Positions 33,561 to 46,637 of a stretch of 64,000 nucleotides of DNA are shown piece by piece. The stretch is from Flaveria trinervia (Eukaryota > Streptophyta > Magnoliopsida > Asterales > Asteraceae), in NCBI GenBank assembly GCA_025506515.1, contig CM046442.1, positions 114,189,136 to 114,253,135 on the forward strand. Reading direction: 5' to 3'. Within the stretch, counting starts at the first letter, position 1. Every line of letters begins with the position of its first letter. The notes below the pieces were generated by a model. That model was not told the DNA's origin and did not search any database. It saw nothing but the letters and a program-made list of their open reading frames with translations. Made by a program: the position numbers and the translations under genes.

Positions 33561-35402
33561 CTCTTCAGTTTAGTGACCAACTGCCTGAGTCCTCTAAACC
33601 TGATGCTCCTGTAGCTCCAGCAGCACCATCCACAACAAATGCTGATGAGATTTCTGCATCCTCAACTTCATTTGAGTTGCCACCATCTTCATGGTTTCAA
33701 GAATCTGCATCAACATCTGCTGCTGCTGAAGGTCCTACAAACACTTGCACAGATTTGATTGTTTACCAAGAGCTGAAAAATCACCCAATGTCTCAAATCC
33801 TTGGTGATATCAATGCTGGTGTTTCAACCAGAAGCCAGTTGTCCAATTTCTGCTTCTATGCTCTCTTCATCAGTCAGCTAGAGCCAAAGAACTATCATGT
33901 AGCTTTGAGAGACAATGGATGGGTTGAAGCCATGCAGCTTGAGCTTCTTCAGTTCAAAAAACAGCAAGTGTGGGAGCTTGTTCCTCTACCCCCAGGTAAG
34001 TGTGCAATAGGCACTAAATGGGTGTTTAGGAATAAACTGATGAAAATGGGCTAATTGTTAAGAACAAGGCCAGACTGGTTGTGCAGGGTTTGCACAAGAA
34101 GAAGGTATTGATTATGATGAAACCTTTGCCCCTGTAGCCAGACTGGAGGCAATTAGATTGTTTTTTAGCCTATGCTGCACTCCACAATCTTAAAGTTTTT
34201 CAAATGGATGTCAAAAGTGCTTTTCTATATGGTACAATAAAAGAAGAAGTTTATGTGTGTCAACCACCAGGCTTTGAGGATAATAAGCACCCAGAATGGG
34301 TATATAAGCTTGATAAAGCTCTTTATGGGTTGAAACAAGCACCTAGAGCCTGGTATGAGACCTTATCAAACTTTCTTCTACAGAATAATTTCACTAGAGG
34401 CTCCATAGATAAAACTTTATTTATTAAGAAGGTGGATCAGCATAAGCTACTTGTTCAAATTTATGTTGATGATATTATATTTGCATCCTCTGATCCCCAA
34501 TTGTGTGAGGAATTCCAAAACTTAATGCAACAGAAGTTTGAAATGAGTGCAATGGGAGAATTACAGTTCTTTCTAGGTTTGCAAATCAAACAAAAAGCTG
34601 ATGGAATTTTCATTCATCAGTCTAAATACACAAAAGATCTTTTGAATAAGTTTGATTTACAAAACTGTAAACCCTGTTCTACTCCCATGTGCAACACCAC
34701 ACAATTGGATGTTGATCAGAAAGGTAAAGATGTTGATGAAAACTCTTTACAGATGTATGTTGGTTCCTTGATGTATTTAACAGCTTCTAGACCAGATATT
34801 ATGTTTGCTACATGTGTTTGTGCTAGATTTCAGGCTGCACCTAAGGAGTCTCATCTGATTGCAGTCAAGAGGATCTTTAGATATCTGCAAGGTACACAAT
34901 CTCTAGGCTTATGGTATTCCACTGGACATTCTTGCAAATTAGTTGCTTTCTCTGATAGTGACTATGCAGGGTGTAAGTTGACCAGGAAATCAACTTCTGG
35001 TGGATGTCAATTCCTAGGCAACTGTTTGATTTCTTGGCAAGTAAGAAACAAACATCTGTTGCTACATCCACTGCTGAAGCCGAGTACATTGCTGCTGCAA
35101 GTTGTACATCCCAAGTACTCTGGCTTCAGAATCAACTTTTGGATTATGGCATTACAGAGACTAAGACTCCATTATTAATGGATAGTGCTTCAGCTCTTTG
35201 CATTGTCAAAAATCCAGTCCAGCACTCTAGGACCAAACATATAGAAATTAGACATCATTTTATAAGAGATTGTTTTTTGAAAAGGGTCTAATTAATCCTA
35301 TGTTTGTGCCTAGTGCTGATGAGCTTGCAGAGACATTTTTACTAAGCCTTTGGATAGTTCAACTTTCCACACCTGGTGTTAAGGCTTGGTATGCTGCAGC
35401 TA
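33561..35402 (+). pseudogene. pol: Reverse transcriptase and RNase H of copia B, near-intact
   Basis: The INT-RT linker (33561-33880) is Ser/Pro-rich. RT starts at about 33890 (EAMQLELLQFKKQQVWELVP, GTKWVFRNK) with one frameshift near 34050, then is open for 324 residues from 34204: MDVKSAFLYGTIKEEVYV, KLDKALYGLKQAPRAWYE and the catalytic YVDD at 34462-34473. RNase H: DSDYAGCKLTRKSTSGGCQ, then a frameshift near 35040 and continuation in the frame 35004-35291 (STAEAEYIAAASC, NPVQHSRTKHIEIRHHF). End near 35400. It converts genomic RNA to DNA. Confidence 0.93.
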
Positions 35403-36133
35403 GAATAAGTGACAACTACTGATGATCTCAGTAATTACTGATGATCATTGGTAACCATGTCACATATAATACTGATAGTTATTTTACCCTCAGTAGTTTT
35501 TATAACTACTGAAGGCTAAATGCTTTAAGTACTGTACTTTATCTTTTTAAACTACTGATGTAGTACAACTACTGAAATCAGTAGAAACAGATAAGTACTG
35601 ATGTCCTATGAAACAACTGAAAACAGCAAAAAGGCTGATGAGTAAGTGTTGAGGACAGTATGAAACAGCGGAAAGGCTATGAATTGACGACAACTACTAC
35701 TGATGAGTACTCTCTCTTCAGTAGTTCACAAACTGCTGTTTCTTCTTAAACAACTGAAGCAATACCATGTCTTCAGTAGTTTCACAACTACTGATGACTA
35801 ACACCAAGTCTTCAGTTGTTTACAACAACTGATGGCAAAACCACGGTCTTCAGTAGTTTCACAACTACTGATGACTAATACCAAGTCCTAGTTGTTTCAA
35901 CATCTGAAGTCCAACTTGTCTTCAGTAGTTTTTAAAACTACTGATGCCTAAATCAGAGACTTCAGTTGTTTCAACGTCTGATTGTAAACACCATGTCTTC
36001 AGTTGTTTTATAACTGCTGACCACACCAATACCATCAGTCGTTTCAAACCTCTGAAAGTTAATACCACGTCATCAGTAGTTTCAAATACTGATGACTAAC
36101 ACCAAAACCTTCAGTCGTTTCATAACCCGTACC
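35403..36133 (+). repeat. Hairpin array in the pol-3'ORF spacer of copia B
   Basis: About 730 bases with no ORF, filled with CAGTAGTT/AACTACTG and CAGTTGTT/AACAACTG arms. Clean hairpins: CAGTAGTTTCACAACTACTG at 35774-35793 and 35851-35870, CAGTTGTTTACAACAACTG at 35813-35831, and 8-bp arms with a short T/A loop at 35923-35943. The same motif occurs throughout the LTR U3 of this element, for example near 28570-28800. Confidence 0.85.
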
Positions 36134-36142
36134 CTATATATC
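36134..36142 (+). promoter_or_regulatory. TATA box ahead of the copia B 3' ORF
   Basis: ACCCTATATATCTGATCCC, right after the hairpin array and 77 bases before the ATG at 36219, leaving a 5'UTR of about 50 bases. No ORF overlaps it. Proposed internal promoter (inference). Confidence 0.5.
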
Positions 36143-36218
36143 TGATCCCTCTTTCAGAGTTTTTCATTCTTTCACGACCTAAAATTTCAAAAGCTCTGAA
36201 AACCTTTCACCTTCATTA

Positions 36219-39200
36219 ATGGCGACCATGCAACTCAAGCCTCGACACAACTGTGTCGCGTACCTCACTAAATCGCCCTTCTGGACCAATTTCGATAATG
36301 CTATAGATCTTATGGTCCAATCACCACTGAAAACGGCTTTCCTCCTAAATCCAATCATTTATGCCGATTCGCTACATCAGTTTTGGACGAATGCAACTGT
36401 TAATGGAGAATCTATCCATTCGTCCATCAACTCTCATAAGGTGGTCATCTCTACTGCTACCATCCGCCAGATATTACTATTAGATGATGTTGCCTACCCT
36501 GTTGGATATCCTAAGCGCCAACTTGATCTTTCATTTGGACAACATGGATATCAAGGGATCTTAGTGCTTCGACAATCCTGAAGAAACATTTTCCAGATGC
36601 TGAACGATAATATTTCATATGGTAAATGTTTGCCTGGCCCCGAAGACTTCTTCTTGGGATCAACTGTCTTCCAGATGGCAACAGGTACTGTTCTCTATCC
36701 TTGAACAAGAACCACTAAACTTTTCTGAAATAATTTTTCTTGAAATCAAGGATATGGCCACAAAACCACTTTCTAACCGTTGGATACTATATCCTCGTTT
36801 ATAATGGCCATAATAGAGAATCAGCTTTCTGCTGAGGGACTAGTGGTCTGGGAGTCCCTGCTTTGGCTGTATTGCCGGAGGTATACTCCCGACACAACAC
36901 TGACCAAACTCTTAAACAGGCTGCCAAGCTGCGCAAACCCACGCAGCTGGAACCCACAGCCTCCACTTCCACATCCAAAGTCCCCTCCAAAACCACAAAG
37001 AAGAAGCCTAAGAAAGCTACTCAGGGAGTTGAGTCCCCTGAGGATGCTCCTGCTGCACCAAAGCAGGTTATCTCTACTGGAAATAACCCCCCAGTAGAGA
37101 CTATGACTCCACCAACCGAACGCCGCTCAGGTTTCCTCTCAAAAGGAACCTGATGCAACCACTCAAAGGGAAGCCACACTGCTGGGATCCTCCTCACTTG
37201 AGGGGATTACCATTGAAGAGCACCACTCGTCCCGGGTGCACACTGCTTCCACACCCTCTCCTGATGCAACCGCCCCTCAAAGCCCTACAATAATTGTTGC
37301 AAAAGTGCTGACGCAGTTGCATTCCTCACCCCCCACCCAGACACCAATCACTACTGGGATAACCTCAACACCTGAGGGGGAGGATCACAATGCTTCTGTC
37401 AACCCCAGCACAGGGGTTATCATGTTCCATCTTCTAGTGTAGATAAGGAGGTGCGACCTTCTGGTGAGGCTGCCACTGCGTCTGACTCAGCAAATGACCA
37501 GGATGCAGTTGGTAACATCTCTAAGACCTCACCAGTGGCAACAGCTGATGAAGGACATAGTCCTGAGGCTGGAAGTCCCCAGAACCAAGAACAAGGGGCA
37601 CATGCTATATTGATCTACACTCAAGGCATGTTCATCCTGACTCTGTCAGGAGGTCAGGTGATTCAGTATCAACTGATGATGACCTGAGCTTCTTCTACGA
37701 TGTAGTTGCTCAAACACCATCCTAGAGGAAGAGGTTAGCAGACTCAAAGAGCTGCTGGCCAAGATGTCTCAGGATGCAAGTCCATCTGCCACCACAATAC
37801 ACCCACAGATGGCACCTTCTTCTGAAGGTCCCCTAAACACTGAGCCAATACATACTTCCAAGCCACCAGCCTCTGCTTTTGGCACTGATTCTCAGGAACA
37901 AACCATCCTGATCAATCAGTTGCTAACCTTCAAATTCCCTACCTCTCATCACTCCCATGATCACAGATATAGTGATCAAAGCCATTGATGAGAGGCTTCC
38001 TACAATAATACAACCCCTGGTGGAGGAGTTGGTGACCAAAATCACTTTCTACTGCTCAACCCTTGCACCCAATGCAACCAAAAAGGGGGAGAGTCTCAGT
38101 TAAAGGAAAGGAAGAGGACATGGGGAGAAGGAGAAAGAATCAGAGAAGGTAAATGAGAAGGGGTTGGCTGTTATAAGTGTGGAGGAGACTGAGTTTGATC
38201 ATAAGAAGGAGAAGGAGAGTGAGAAGGAGCTGAAGTGAATGAAAGTCAAAAAGACTTTCATGTCACATATCAAAAGAGGAAAGGAGAGTCTGAGAAGGAG
38301 AAGGAGCTGAATGATATGGTGAAAGAAGCTGATGCCAACCATAACCGTTCAATGGATAAAATCATTGAACAGTTATATAGGCAGGGTTTTGACATCCAAC
38401 AACTAGACTCCGAGATCAAAAGGTTGGAGACAGAGGAAATCAACTCAAGATGCGCTAGCTATGATGCCTTAGAAAGAGAAAGGCTGGAGATAATGATTAG
38501 ATTTATAGCCAAATACTTGGGAAGATCTCTGATTGAAATAAGGGCCTGGACCAGGGACAACATCTTGGCAATAACCACCAAGATTTGTTCGTCTGAAGCA
38601 TACTCCAAAGGTTTAGTGATTGAGGCATTGAATGAAGCTGGGGTTGGGAACCGAAAAGAACTGACAAAATTTACTAAAGCCTCCCTTACAGCCAAAATGC
38701 TAAAATAGTCTGAAAAGCCTCTATCCTCAAAATCACTACCTCCACAACCCACTAAAACAACCCCTTTACCCTCTAAACCAACCATCCAACCCACAAAACC
38801 AAATCCTTTACCCCCAAAACCCACTGCCAGTGATGTACCTAGACAAAAGAAAAGAAAGGTACTAAGGCCTGATGAAGAAGAAGAGGAGGATGAAGACAGA
38901 CTGCCACTCTCTGCAGTTTTACTTTGCCTAAGGCTAATCCAATGTCCATCACTCCTGCTTCTCAAATGCATGATGTGATGATAAAGATTGAAGAGGAACA
39001 GATGCAAAGACATGATGAGGAAATGCTGAAAAGCATTGACAAAGCATATGCCACATCCTCTTCAATGATTAGCATGAAGAAAGAAGTATTAAGATTGTAC
39101 ACCCTTTCTAATACCTTTCAATACCAAAGGGAAAAAGTAAGGATATGGCCTGATCCTAGGGGCACACCGGATTGTCAAGAAAGAAATTCCTTCAAAATAC

Positions 39201-39598
39201 AAGGGCCAAGTGAAGAGGGTTGTCGACGAAGACATCACTGTGGTTCTTGTAGTGTCCCCTTGGAAATTGTAGAAGAATTCAAGAAAGCTTTAAGCCAAAC
39301 AACCACCCAAAGATGTTGGAGAATAAAATCAAAGAAGGGATTGGTTTACAAAAGACTTGAAAACTTCAAACAAGAAGAGCTCAACCTGCTCTTAGAAGGG
39401 ACTCATCCAGATGAGTTTGCTTATAGACAAATAACCACGGTTGAGCTCAAGAATGGAAAACAAGCCAAGTACATATCTGAAGTGTATGGCCGAGAAGGAC
39501 TGTTTGATGGTGTGCCCGAGGTGCTGACAATGGATGAGCAGATCATGTTTCTAAGGGCTTACACCAGGGAATCATATAGGCTGATACACGGGAAGTAG
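36219..39598 (+). pseudogene. 3' ORF of copia B, broken
   Basis: Protein family of unknown function found after pol in such elements. N-terminal domain, 120 residues open from the ATG at 36219: HNCVAYL, NPIIYADSLHQFW and VVISTATIRQILLLDD. These match copia A (YNVCAFL, EPVIYQQHIIDFW). From 36580 to 37700 frames are shifted. The text is Pro/Ser/Thr-rich. Coiled-coil region 38235-38708 (KEADANHNRSMDKIIEQL, QQLDSEIKRLETEEI). C-terminal domain about 38924-39598 (FKQEELNLLLEGTHPDEFAY, LRAYTRESYRLIHG). No signal peptide or membrane segment seen. Confidence 0.75.
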
Positions 39599-39803
39599 AT
39601 CTCATGGTTGGGGTAACAGCTCGGTGTCCAAGTCCCCAATACAGAGCTCCTAATCATATCATGCAAAACAGATCATTAGAGACTTCTTCCCAGGCCGGTG
39701 CTGAAAAAGGGTCACTTCTCATCTGATCAAGAGGATAAAAAGACCAATCTATCTGCCAAAATAAGTGGGACTCGTCAATAACTTAGAGTTTTTGGCTGCA
39801 TTA
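39599..39803 (+). other. Sequence between the 3' ORF and polypurine tract of copia B
   Basis: 205 bases without ORF: untranslated 3' sequence of the element. Confidence 0.6.
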
Positions 39804-39816
39804 GTTCAGGGGGAGT
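39804..39816 (+). other. Polypurine tract of copia B
   Basis: TTCAGGGGGAGTT immediately before the 3' LTR. The same GGGGGAGTT precedes the 3' LTR of copia C. Confidence 0.9.
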
Positions 39817-39817
39817 T

Positions 39818-40608
39818 TGTTGGACCAAAAGAACCAATGAGCCTGATCAGAGAAACCTCTAAGTCCCACAGGACATCACAACAACTGAAGAAGACCTGAT
39901 CAGCTGTTCTACAAAGTCTGAAGAATACAACTGCTGAAGTACTTCTGAAGTACTGAAGACAAGACTGAGACAACAGCTGAAGATCTAAAGTCTGAAGACT
40001 TCAACAAGTACTGAAGACAAAGACTGAAGATCAACAGCTGAAAGACAAGTCTGATGTTCAAGTACTGAAGACATCAGCTGATGCTAACAGCTGATGACAA
40101 CAGCTGAAGAGGGCTTCTTCAGTTGTTGTGATGGTTTTTCTTCATCAGTAGTTTTCTTTTCCTTTCAGTAGTTTGTTTACTTTTCTTTTCAGTACTTGTA
40201 AACAACTGAAGAGGTTGTTCTTCAGTTGTTGTAGTATCAGTAGTTTTATGTTTTTCAGTAGCTGTAAATAAGATGTTTTACACTTAGGAACATTTGTAAG
40301 AAGATGTCAGTTGTTGACATCTTCAGTAGTTGTTAAACATCAGTAGTTATAAAACGGTTACATGTCACTTTCAAGTGACATCAGCCTACGTCACTCTTTC
40401 CTTTATAAGGAAGGATGACTCACCTGTAATCGTGCCTTTGAGGCCGACAATCTTAATGCAATATTCCTTTTGTCGGATATTTCTCTCTCTATAATAAAAT
40501 TCTTTTATCGTTTTATATCGAATGTTCTTGCTTGAATTTGTCTAATTCTGAGCTATTCCGCTACTATATCTGTTCAATCGATTAAACCAAGAGGCTGAGA
40601 TCCTAACA
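39818..40608 (+). repeat. 3' LTR of copia B
   Basis: 791 bp, same length as the 5' LTR, with few single-base differences and 1-3-base indels. Includes the 12-bp-stem hairpin at 40201-40230 and the TATA box near 40402. Confidence 0.97.
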
Positions 40609-40613
40609 CGTAT
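40609..40613. repeat. Right target-site duplication of copia B
   Basis: CGTAT, matching 28245-28249. Confidence 0.93.
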
Positions 40614-40997
40614 GATCACGAACGAATGTAAAGTATAGTATAATTTTGAAAGAAAGTAAAGAACGGTCTTAATGAAAATAAAGTATTTTATTATAAAAGC
40701 TAGAACTCACTCAGCGTCGCTGACTTTTGTATGCATGATAGTTGGCAGGTATTATGTTGATGCTGAGGAGTTCCAGGCATGTATGCATAAGCTACTGGGA
40801 GCGTTTTGAGGCTGGCATCTATATTTTGACATGTCTTTGTATTTTGAGATGGAAACAAATGTTGTAAATGAATGAAATGACATGTTTTTAGTTATTAACG
40901 AAAGTTTTAAATTCTGCTGCAAAATAAATGTACATTTTATAATGTTTTATGTGCAATGAATGACCAACTGTGAGGTGCCCGGGAACGGGGCCTTACA
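40614..40997 (+). repeat. 3' LTR of gypsy G1, last part
   Basis: Continues the G1 LTR after copia B and ends CGGGGCCTTACA. Includes the TATA box (TATAAAA at 40692-40698). Together with 26371-28249 it gives a full-length 3' LTR. Confidence 0.93.
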
Positions 40998-41214
40998 AAT
41001 GGTGAAAGAAGAAGGGCTAGAGAAACAAGAACAAAGAACCACAAGTTCATCTTAAAAAGAATCATCCTCACTACAAACAACACATAATGAATCAGCTGAG
41101 TCTAAAATCAACACTAAAAATCATGACTTGTTCATGAGGGATTAAGAATTTTAGACACTAGTGGAAAACCCAATATCATTAAGGCTTGGGTTTCTCATTC
41201 TAATTGATTTATTT
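40998..41214 (+). pseudogene. Linker of copia A resuming after gypsy G1
   Basis: Short Lys/Asn/Ser-rich frames leading to protease, continuing from 11922. No other feature. Confidence 0.6.
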
Positions 41215-42384
41215 ATGTGTGCAAAAACAAGCATGGAGGCCTGACAACAAGTGGTATGTTGATAGTGGTTGTTCAAGACATATGACAGGAAATTGTTCTC
41301 TACACCATGATTTCAAAAATAATATAATATACTGACTGTGTCTCAAATTTTGATCACATTTATACCACATTGTTTGATAACACTAATTGTTACATTCTTA
41401 AACTAGATTTTTCAATAACACAAGACTGGATTCTCCTTAATGCATCAAGAAAAGGAAACACTTATATTTTGGATATGAAGAATACTACATTAACAAGCAA
41501 TGAAACATATTTATTGCCAATCACCTTAGTTGTGTCATAGAATGCTTTTTCATTCTAACATGAAGAATATGAATAAATTGATGAAAAGTAACTTAGTCAT
41601 TGGACTGCCAAAGAAAGAATTTTATTGTTCAAAACATTGTTCTTCATGTTATAAAGGAAAACAACATAGAGTGTCACATAAATCCAAAATAATAAACACA
41701 AACTCAATACCACTCAAGTTGCTTCATATGGATCTTTTTGGTTCAACCAATGTGATGAGCATTGGCAAACGGCAATATTGCTTGGTGGTTGTGGATGATT
41801 TAACTAGATTCACATGGGTATTTTTCTTAAAAAAAAGTAAAATCTTAGGAACATTAATGGAGTTTCTCACTAAGATTGAAAATAAACTTGATTTAATATT
41901 TAAAACTTTTAGGAGTGATAATGGGTTTCAATTTGTTAATACTATTTTAGATTCTTTTCGTAGGAGTAAAGGCATTGCAAGGCAATTCAGTGCACCAAGA
42001 ACTCCATAACAAAATAGAGTGGATAAAAGAAGAAACAAAACACTCATTAAAACAGCAAGGACAATATTGGCTGATTTACAATTGCCAATCATCTTTTGGG
42101 CTGAAGCAATGAACACAACATGCAATGTTCAAAACAGGACATTAATTTTCAAAGAACATAACAAAACACCATATATGATTTTATTTAAAATAAAATCTTA
42201 CATAGGATATCTTAGAGCGTTTGGGTGTCATATGTCTGTTTTAAGCACAAAAGAACAATTAGGAAAGTTTTCTGAGAAAGACTATGATGATTTCTTTATT
42301 GGATATTCTTCAACATATAAATCATATAGGGTTTGCATTCCACAACATAACATTATGGAAGAAACACTCCAAAATCTGCTATAG
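41215..42384 (+). pseudogene. pol: Protease and integrase of copia A
   Basis: Protease active site WYVDSGCSRHMTGNCS, Asp at 41261-41263. The remainder of the protease is deleted or frameshifted to about 41500. GAG-pre-integrase and integrase core are open from 41530 to 42009: MKNMNKLMKSNLVIGLPKKE, CSSCYKGKQHRVSHK, LLHMDLFGSTNVMS and FRSDNGFQFVNT supply both Asp. A TAA replaces a usual Gln at about 42007 and the catalytic Glu is Lys (AAA at 42025-42027). The C-terminal part is open to 42384 (FWAEAMNTTCNVQNRTLI, LRAFGCH). Inactive. Confidence 0.9.
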
Positions 42385-42955
42385 AATCATCATGGTTGTT
42401 TTGTATAGATGCAATAACAAATTCATTTAACTATGGTTATTTGAATACTGCAAGTTCTGCGGATACATGTTATCCTTATGTTCCTCCAAACATGAATGAA
42501 GTGTCATTATCTGCTGATCCTCCAAAAATTCAAAATCTAAGTGTTATTGAACATGGCACTACAAATCATGCAAACAATGCAGAACAAGACCAGCCGAACA
42601 GATCTACATTCTCAAATGAAAACACTACATCAGCGGCTACTAATTCCGCATCCCCAGGTGAGTGTCCTCCATCCGAAGATATTGATATTGCATCAGTAGA
42701 TGTTCCATCCACATCAGTAGATATTCCACACTTTGGAGATGGTTCATTACATTCCAAAGAATTGATGTCAGCAGATCAACAAACATCATCCGTAGATGTT
42801 CCTGTAGAAGGTGTTCACAATGCTACTGAAGCAGAAACTCATGAGGAGGGATATCATCCAGCTTCAAAGGATCAACAGGTTGAAGAACTTAATTATTTCA
42901 TAGGTTCTCATTCTCAGTTGAATTCCCCTCCACCAATGAATGACTAACTTGGGAT
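42385..42955 (+). pseudogene. pol: Integrase-RT linker of copia A
   Basis: 183 residues open at 42396-42947, acidic and Ser/Pro/Thr-rich, with imperfect repeats of a SVDVPSTSVDIP pattern. It is low-complexity, as the INT-RT linker usually is, with no catalytic motif. Confidence 0.75.
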
Positions 42956-44585
42956 CATCTATTCCATTTGAAACTATTCTAACTACAAAAATTCATAAGA
43001 CTCATCCAATAGACAACATTATTAGTGATCTTAATGAAAGAACCACAAGAAGATAAGGGGGAACTGCAAACATTTGTCTCTTCACTTGTTTTCTTTCAAA
43101 AGTGGTTCCTCTAAATATCACAGCTGCATTGAAGGATAACATCTGGACTAAAGCTATGCAAGAAGAGTATAAATATTTAGAAAACAGAAAGTCTGAAATC
43201 TAGTTGATCTACCTGAAGGTCAACATCCAACTGGCACAAAGTGGCTCTTCAAAAATAAACTAGATGATAGAGCTATAATTGCGAGAAATAAAGAAATGCT
43301 GATTGCACAAGGTGAGAAATAAAGAAATGTTGATTGTACAAGGTTATACTCAAGAAGAAGGAATAGATTATGATGAAGTTTTTGCACTAGTTGCAAGGAT
43401 TGAAGCCATAAGAGTATTCCTAGCCTATGCTTCATATAAGAAGCTCACAATCTATCAAATGGATGTAAAGTGTGTTTTCTTATATGGGAAAATTGATGAA
43501 GAGGTCTATGTAGTACAACCTCCTAGCTTTAAAGATCCTGATTACCCACATAGGGTATACAAGCTTGACAAAGCTTTGTATGGTCTTCATTAAGCTCCAA
43601 GAAAGTGGTATGAAACATTATCATCTTTCTTACTCAAGCATGGATATAAAAGGGGAAGAATAGACCCGGCTCTCTTTCTCAAACAAGAACATCAAGACCT
43701 CTTAGTGGTCCAGATTTATGTAGATGACATTATTTTTGGATCAATAAACAAGAGATTATATGAAAGCTTTGAAGAGTTGATTAAATCTGAATTTCAAGTG
43801 AATTGAATAGGAGAATTAACTTTCTTCCTTGGTCTTCAAGTTCATTAGTAAGAAGATGGCATATTCATTAATCAAGATAAGTATATTTATCAAATCTTGA
43901 AGAAGTACAATGTGGCTGATACATCTTTATGCAAAACACATGCATCAACAATTGACAAGATTGTACCTGATCCTATAGAAAAATCAATTGATCAAAGATT
44001 GTATAGATCAATGATAGGGTCTCTCTTGTATTTAACTGCTAACAAACCTGACATAATGTTTGTCATGTGGTTTTGTGTTAGGTACCAATCAAATCCTAAA
44101 GAGTCCCATCTTCAAATATCTCAAAGGGAAACTAGCCCTTGGTTTTGGTATTCTAAAGATAGAGATTTCTGTCTCTACTCCTACTCAGATAGTGACTTTG
44201 AAGGATGCAACAAAAACAATAAAAATAAAAACCGGTGGATGTCAATTCATAGGACCAAGACTTGTTTCATGGCAGTGCAAAAAACAAACAAATGTATTTA
44301 TATCCATACCTGAGGCCAAGTACATAGCTGATTCAGCTGGTTGCTCTGAAGTTCTTTGTTGCAAAACCAATTACTTGATTATGGTTACAAATTCCTTCAA
44401 ACACCAATTCATATTTTGACAATTCAACTGCTATGTTTATCACTGCTAATCTAGTGCAACATAGTAAACCAAACATATTAAAATTAGATACCATTTTCTG
44501 AGAGATTTATTCACTAAAACCTTTCATTTAGTTAGATTTAATTTTCTAGTTGAGTTTTTGGGCATGATTAACTTAGATTAATCAT
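42956..44585 (+). pseudogene. pol: Reverse transcriptase and RNase H of copia A
   Basis: RT segments: an IRKL-like start near 43240, EEGIDYDEVFALVARIEAIR, QMDVKCVFLYGKIDEEVYVV, KLDKALYGLH then TAA, and IYVDDIIFGS (catalytic YVDD near 43716-43727). Then LYRSMIGSLLYLTANKPDIM. RNase H from about 44150: SDSDFEGCNK, a shifted frame with TGGCQFIGPRLVSWQCKKQT, and EAKYIADSAGCSEV. It ends near 44585. It has a 31-bp tandem duplication at 43283-43344, which shifts the frame, and several stops. Confidence 0.9.
43283..43344 (+). repeat. 31-bp tandem duplication in the RT of copia A
   Basis: Two adjacent copies of a 31-base unit beginning GAGAAATAAAGAAATG, with two differences between them. 31 is not a multiple of 3, so the copy alone breaks the reading frame. 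Confidence 0.85.
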
Positions 44586-46107
<1,522 letters not shown>

Positions 46108-46255
46108 ATCCGTAGATTGGTAACCTATGGATGTGATGATGCTACATTATGAAACATAATCCAAAAATATGACAATCCGTAGATTGGTAACCTATGGATG
46201 TGGTGATATTTTAATAGTATAATACATTTCCATGGATTGGTAACCTATGGAAAAT
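46108..46255 (+). repeat. Three hairpin repeats in the copia A spacer
   Basis: Three copies of a segment containing GATTGGTAACCTATGG: near 46108-46132, 46178-46200 and 46230-46255. In the first two, arms ATCCGTAG and CTATGGAT flank ATTGGTAAC (8 pairs including one G-U). In the third, arms TTTCCATGG and CTATGGAAA-type pair. Similar to the hairpins in spacers of copia B and C but of unrelated sequence. Confidence 0.65.
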
Positions 46256-46467
46256 CAAATTAAGCATTTATCAAAATTTAGTTTTTTAAAAGTTAGGCAT
46301 CCGCAGATGTCCTACAAAATTCATTAAACTTTAGTTCTTTAAAGTTAGGCATCAGCAAATGTTCTACAAAAAAATTAAAATTTTTGTAATAACAAATTCC
46401 ACAGAAGGGCAATAAGGAAAGAAGGAGCTACTTCTTTTAATAAATAAAATTATTAAGTCTGAGGGAG

Positions 46468-46474
46468 TATAAAT
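46468..46474 (+). promoter_or_regulatory. TATA box ahead of the copia A 3' ORF
   Basis: GGGAGTATAAATGATT, about 290 bases before the ATG at 46766 and downstream of the hairpin repeats. The same layout occurs in copia B and C. Confidence 0.45.
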
Positions 46475-46637
46475 GATTTTTCTAACTTAGGCATTCATTA
46501 TTCACTATTACAGAACACTTTTCAGACGTAGAAAAATGTTTACCAAAAACCCCTTCCCTCTTTCCACAAACATTCAAAATACTGAACAATAACATCAAAC
46601 AAAATCATAAACTTGATTTCATATCATTGTTTACAAG

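Larger units (their letters stand above)
28250..40608 (+). mobile_element. Copia B: full-length SIRE-like element with 3' ORF
   Basis: 12,359 bp: two nearly identical 791-bp LTRs, tRNA-Met primer site, gag, linker with second zinc knuckle, PR, INT, RT, RNase H, a hairpin-rich spacer, a long broken 3' ORF and a polypurine tract. Perfect 5-bp duplication CGTAT. It lies inside the 3' LTR of G1. The near identity of its LTRs and its long open RT-RH suggest it is the youngest complete element here. The size and the extra 3' ORF fit the SIRE/Maximus group. Confidence 0.95.
11923..40997 (+). mobile_element. Gypsy G1: internally deleted Tekay/Del-like element, itself carrying G2 and copia B
   Basis: 5' LTR 11923-14229, primer site, gag (split by G2), protease remnant, integrase C-terminus/chromodomain remnant, polypurine tract, then a 3' LTR split by copia B (26371-28249 and 40614-40997). 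RT, RNase H and the integrase core are missing between about 25720 and 25925. Without the two insertions the element is about 7.0 kb. Clade is inferred from close similarity of its gag and integrase C-terminus to G2. It could not have moved without help once deleted. Confidence 0.85.
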
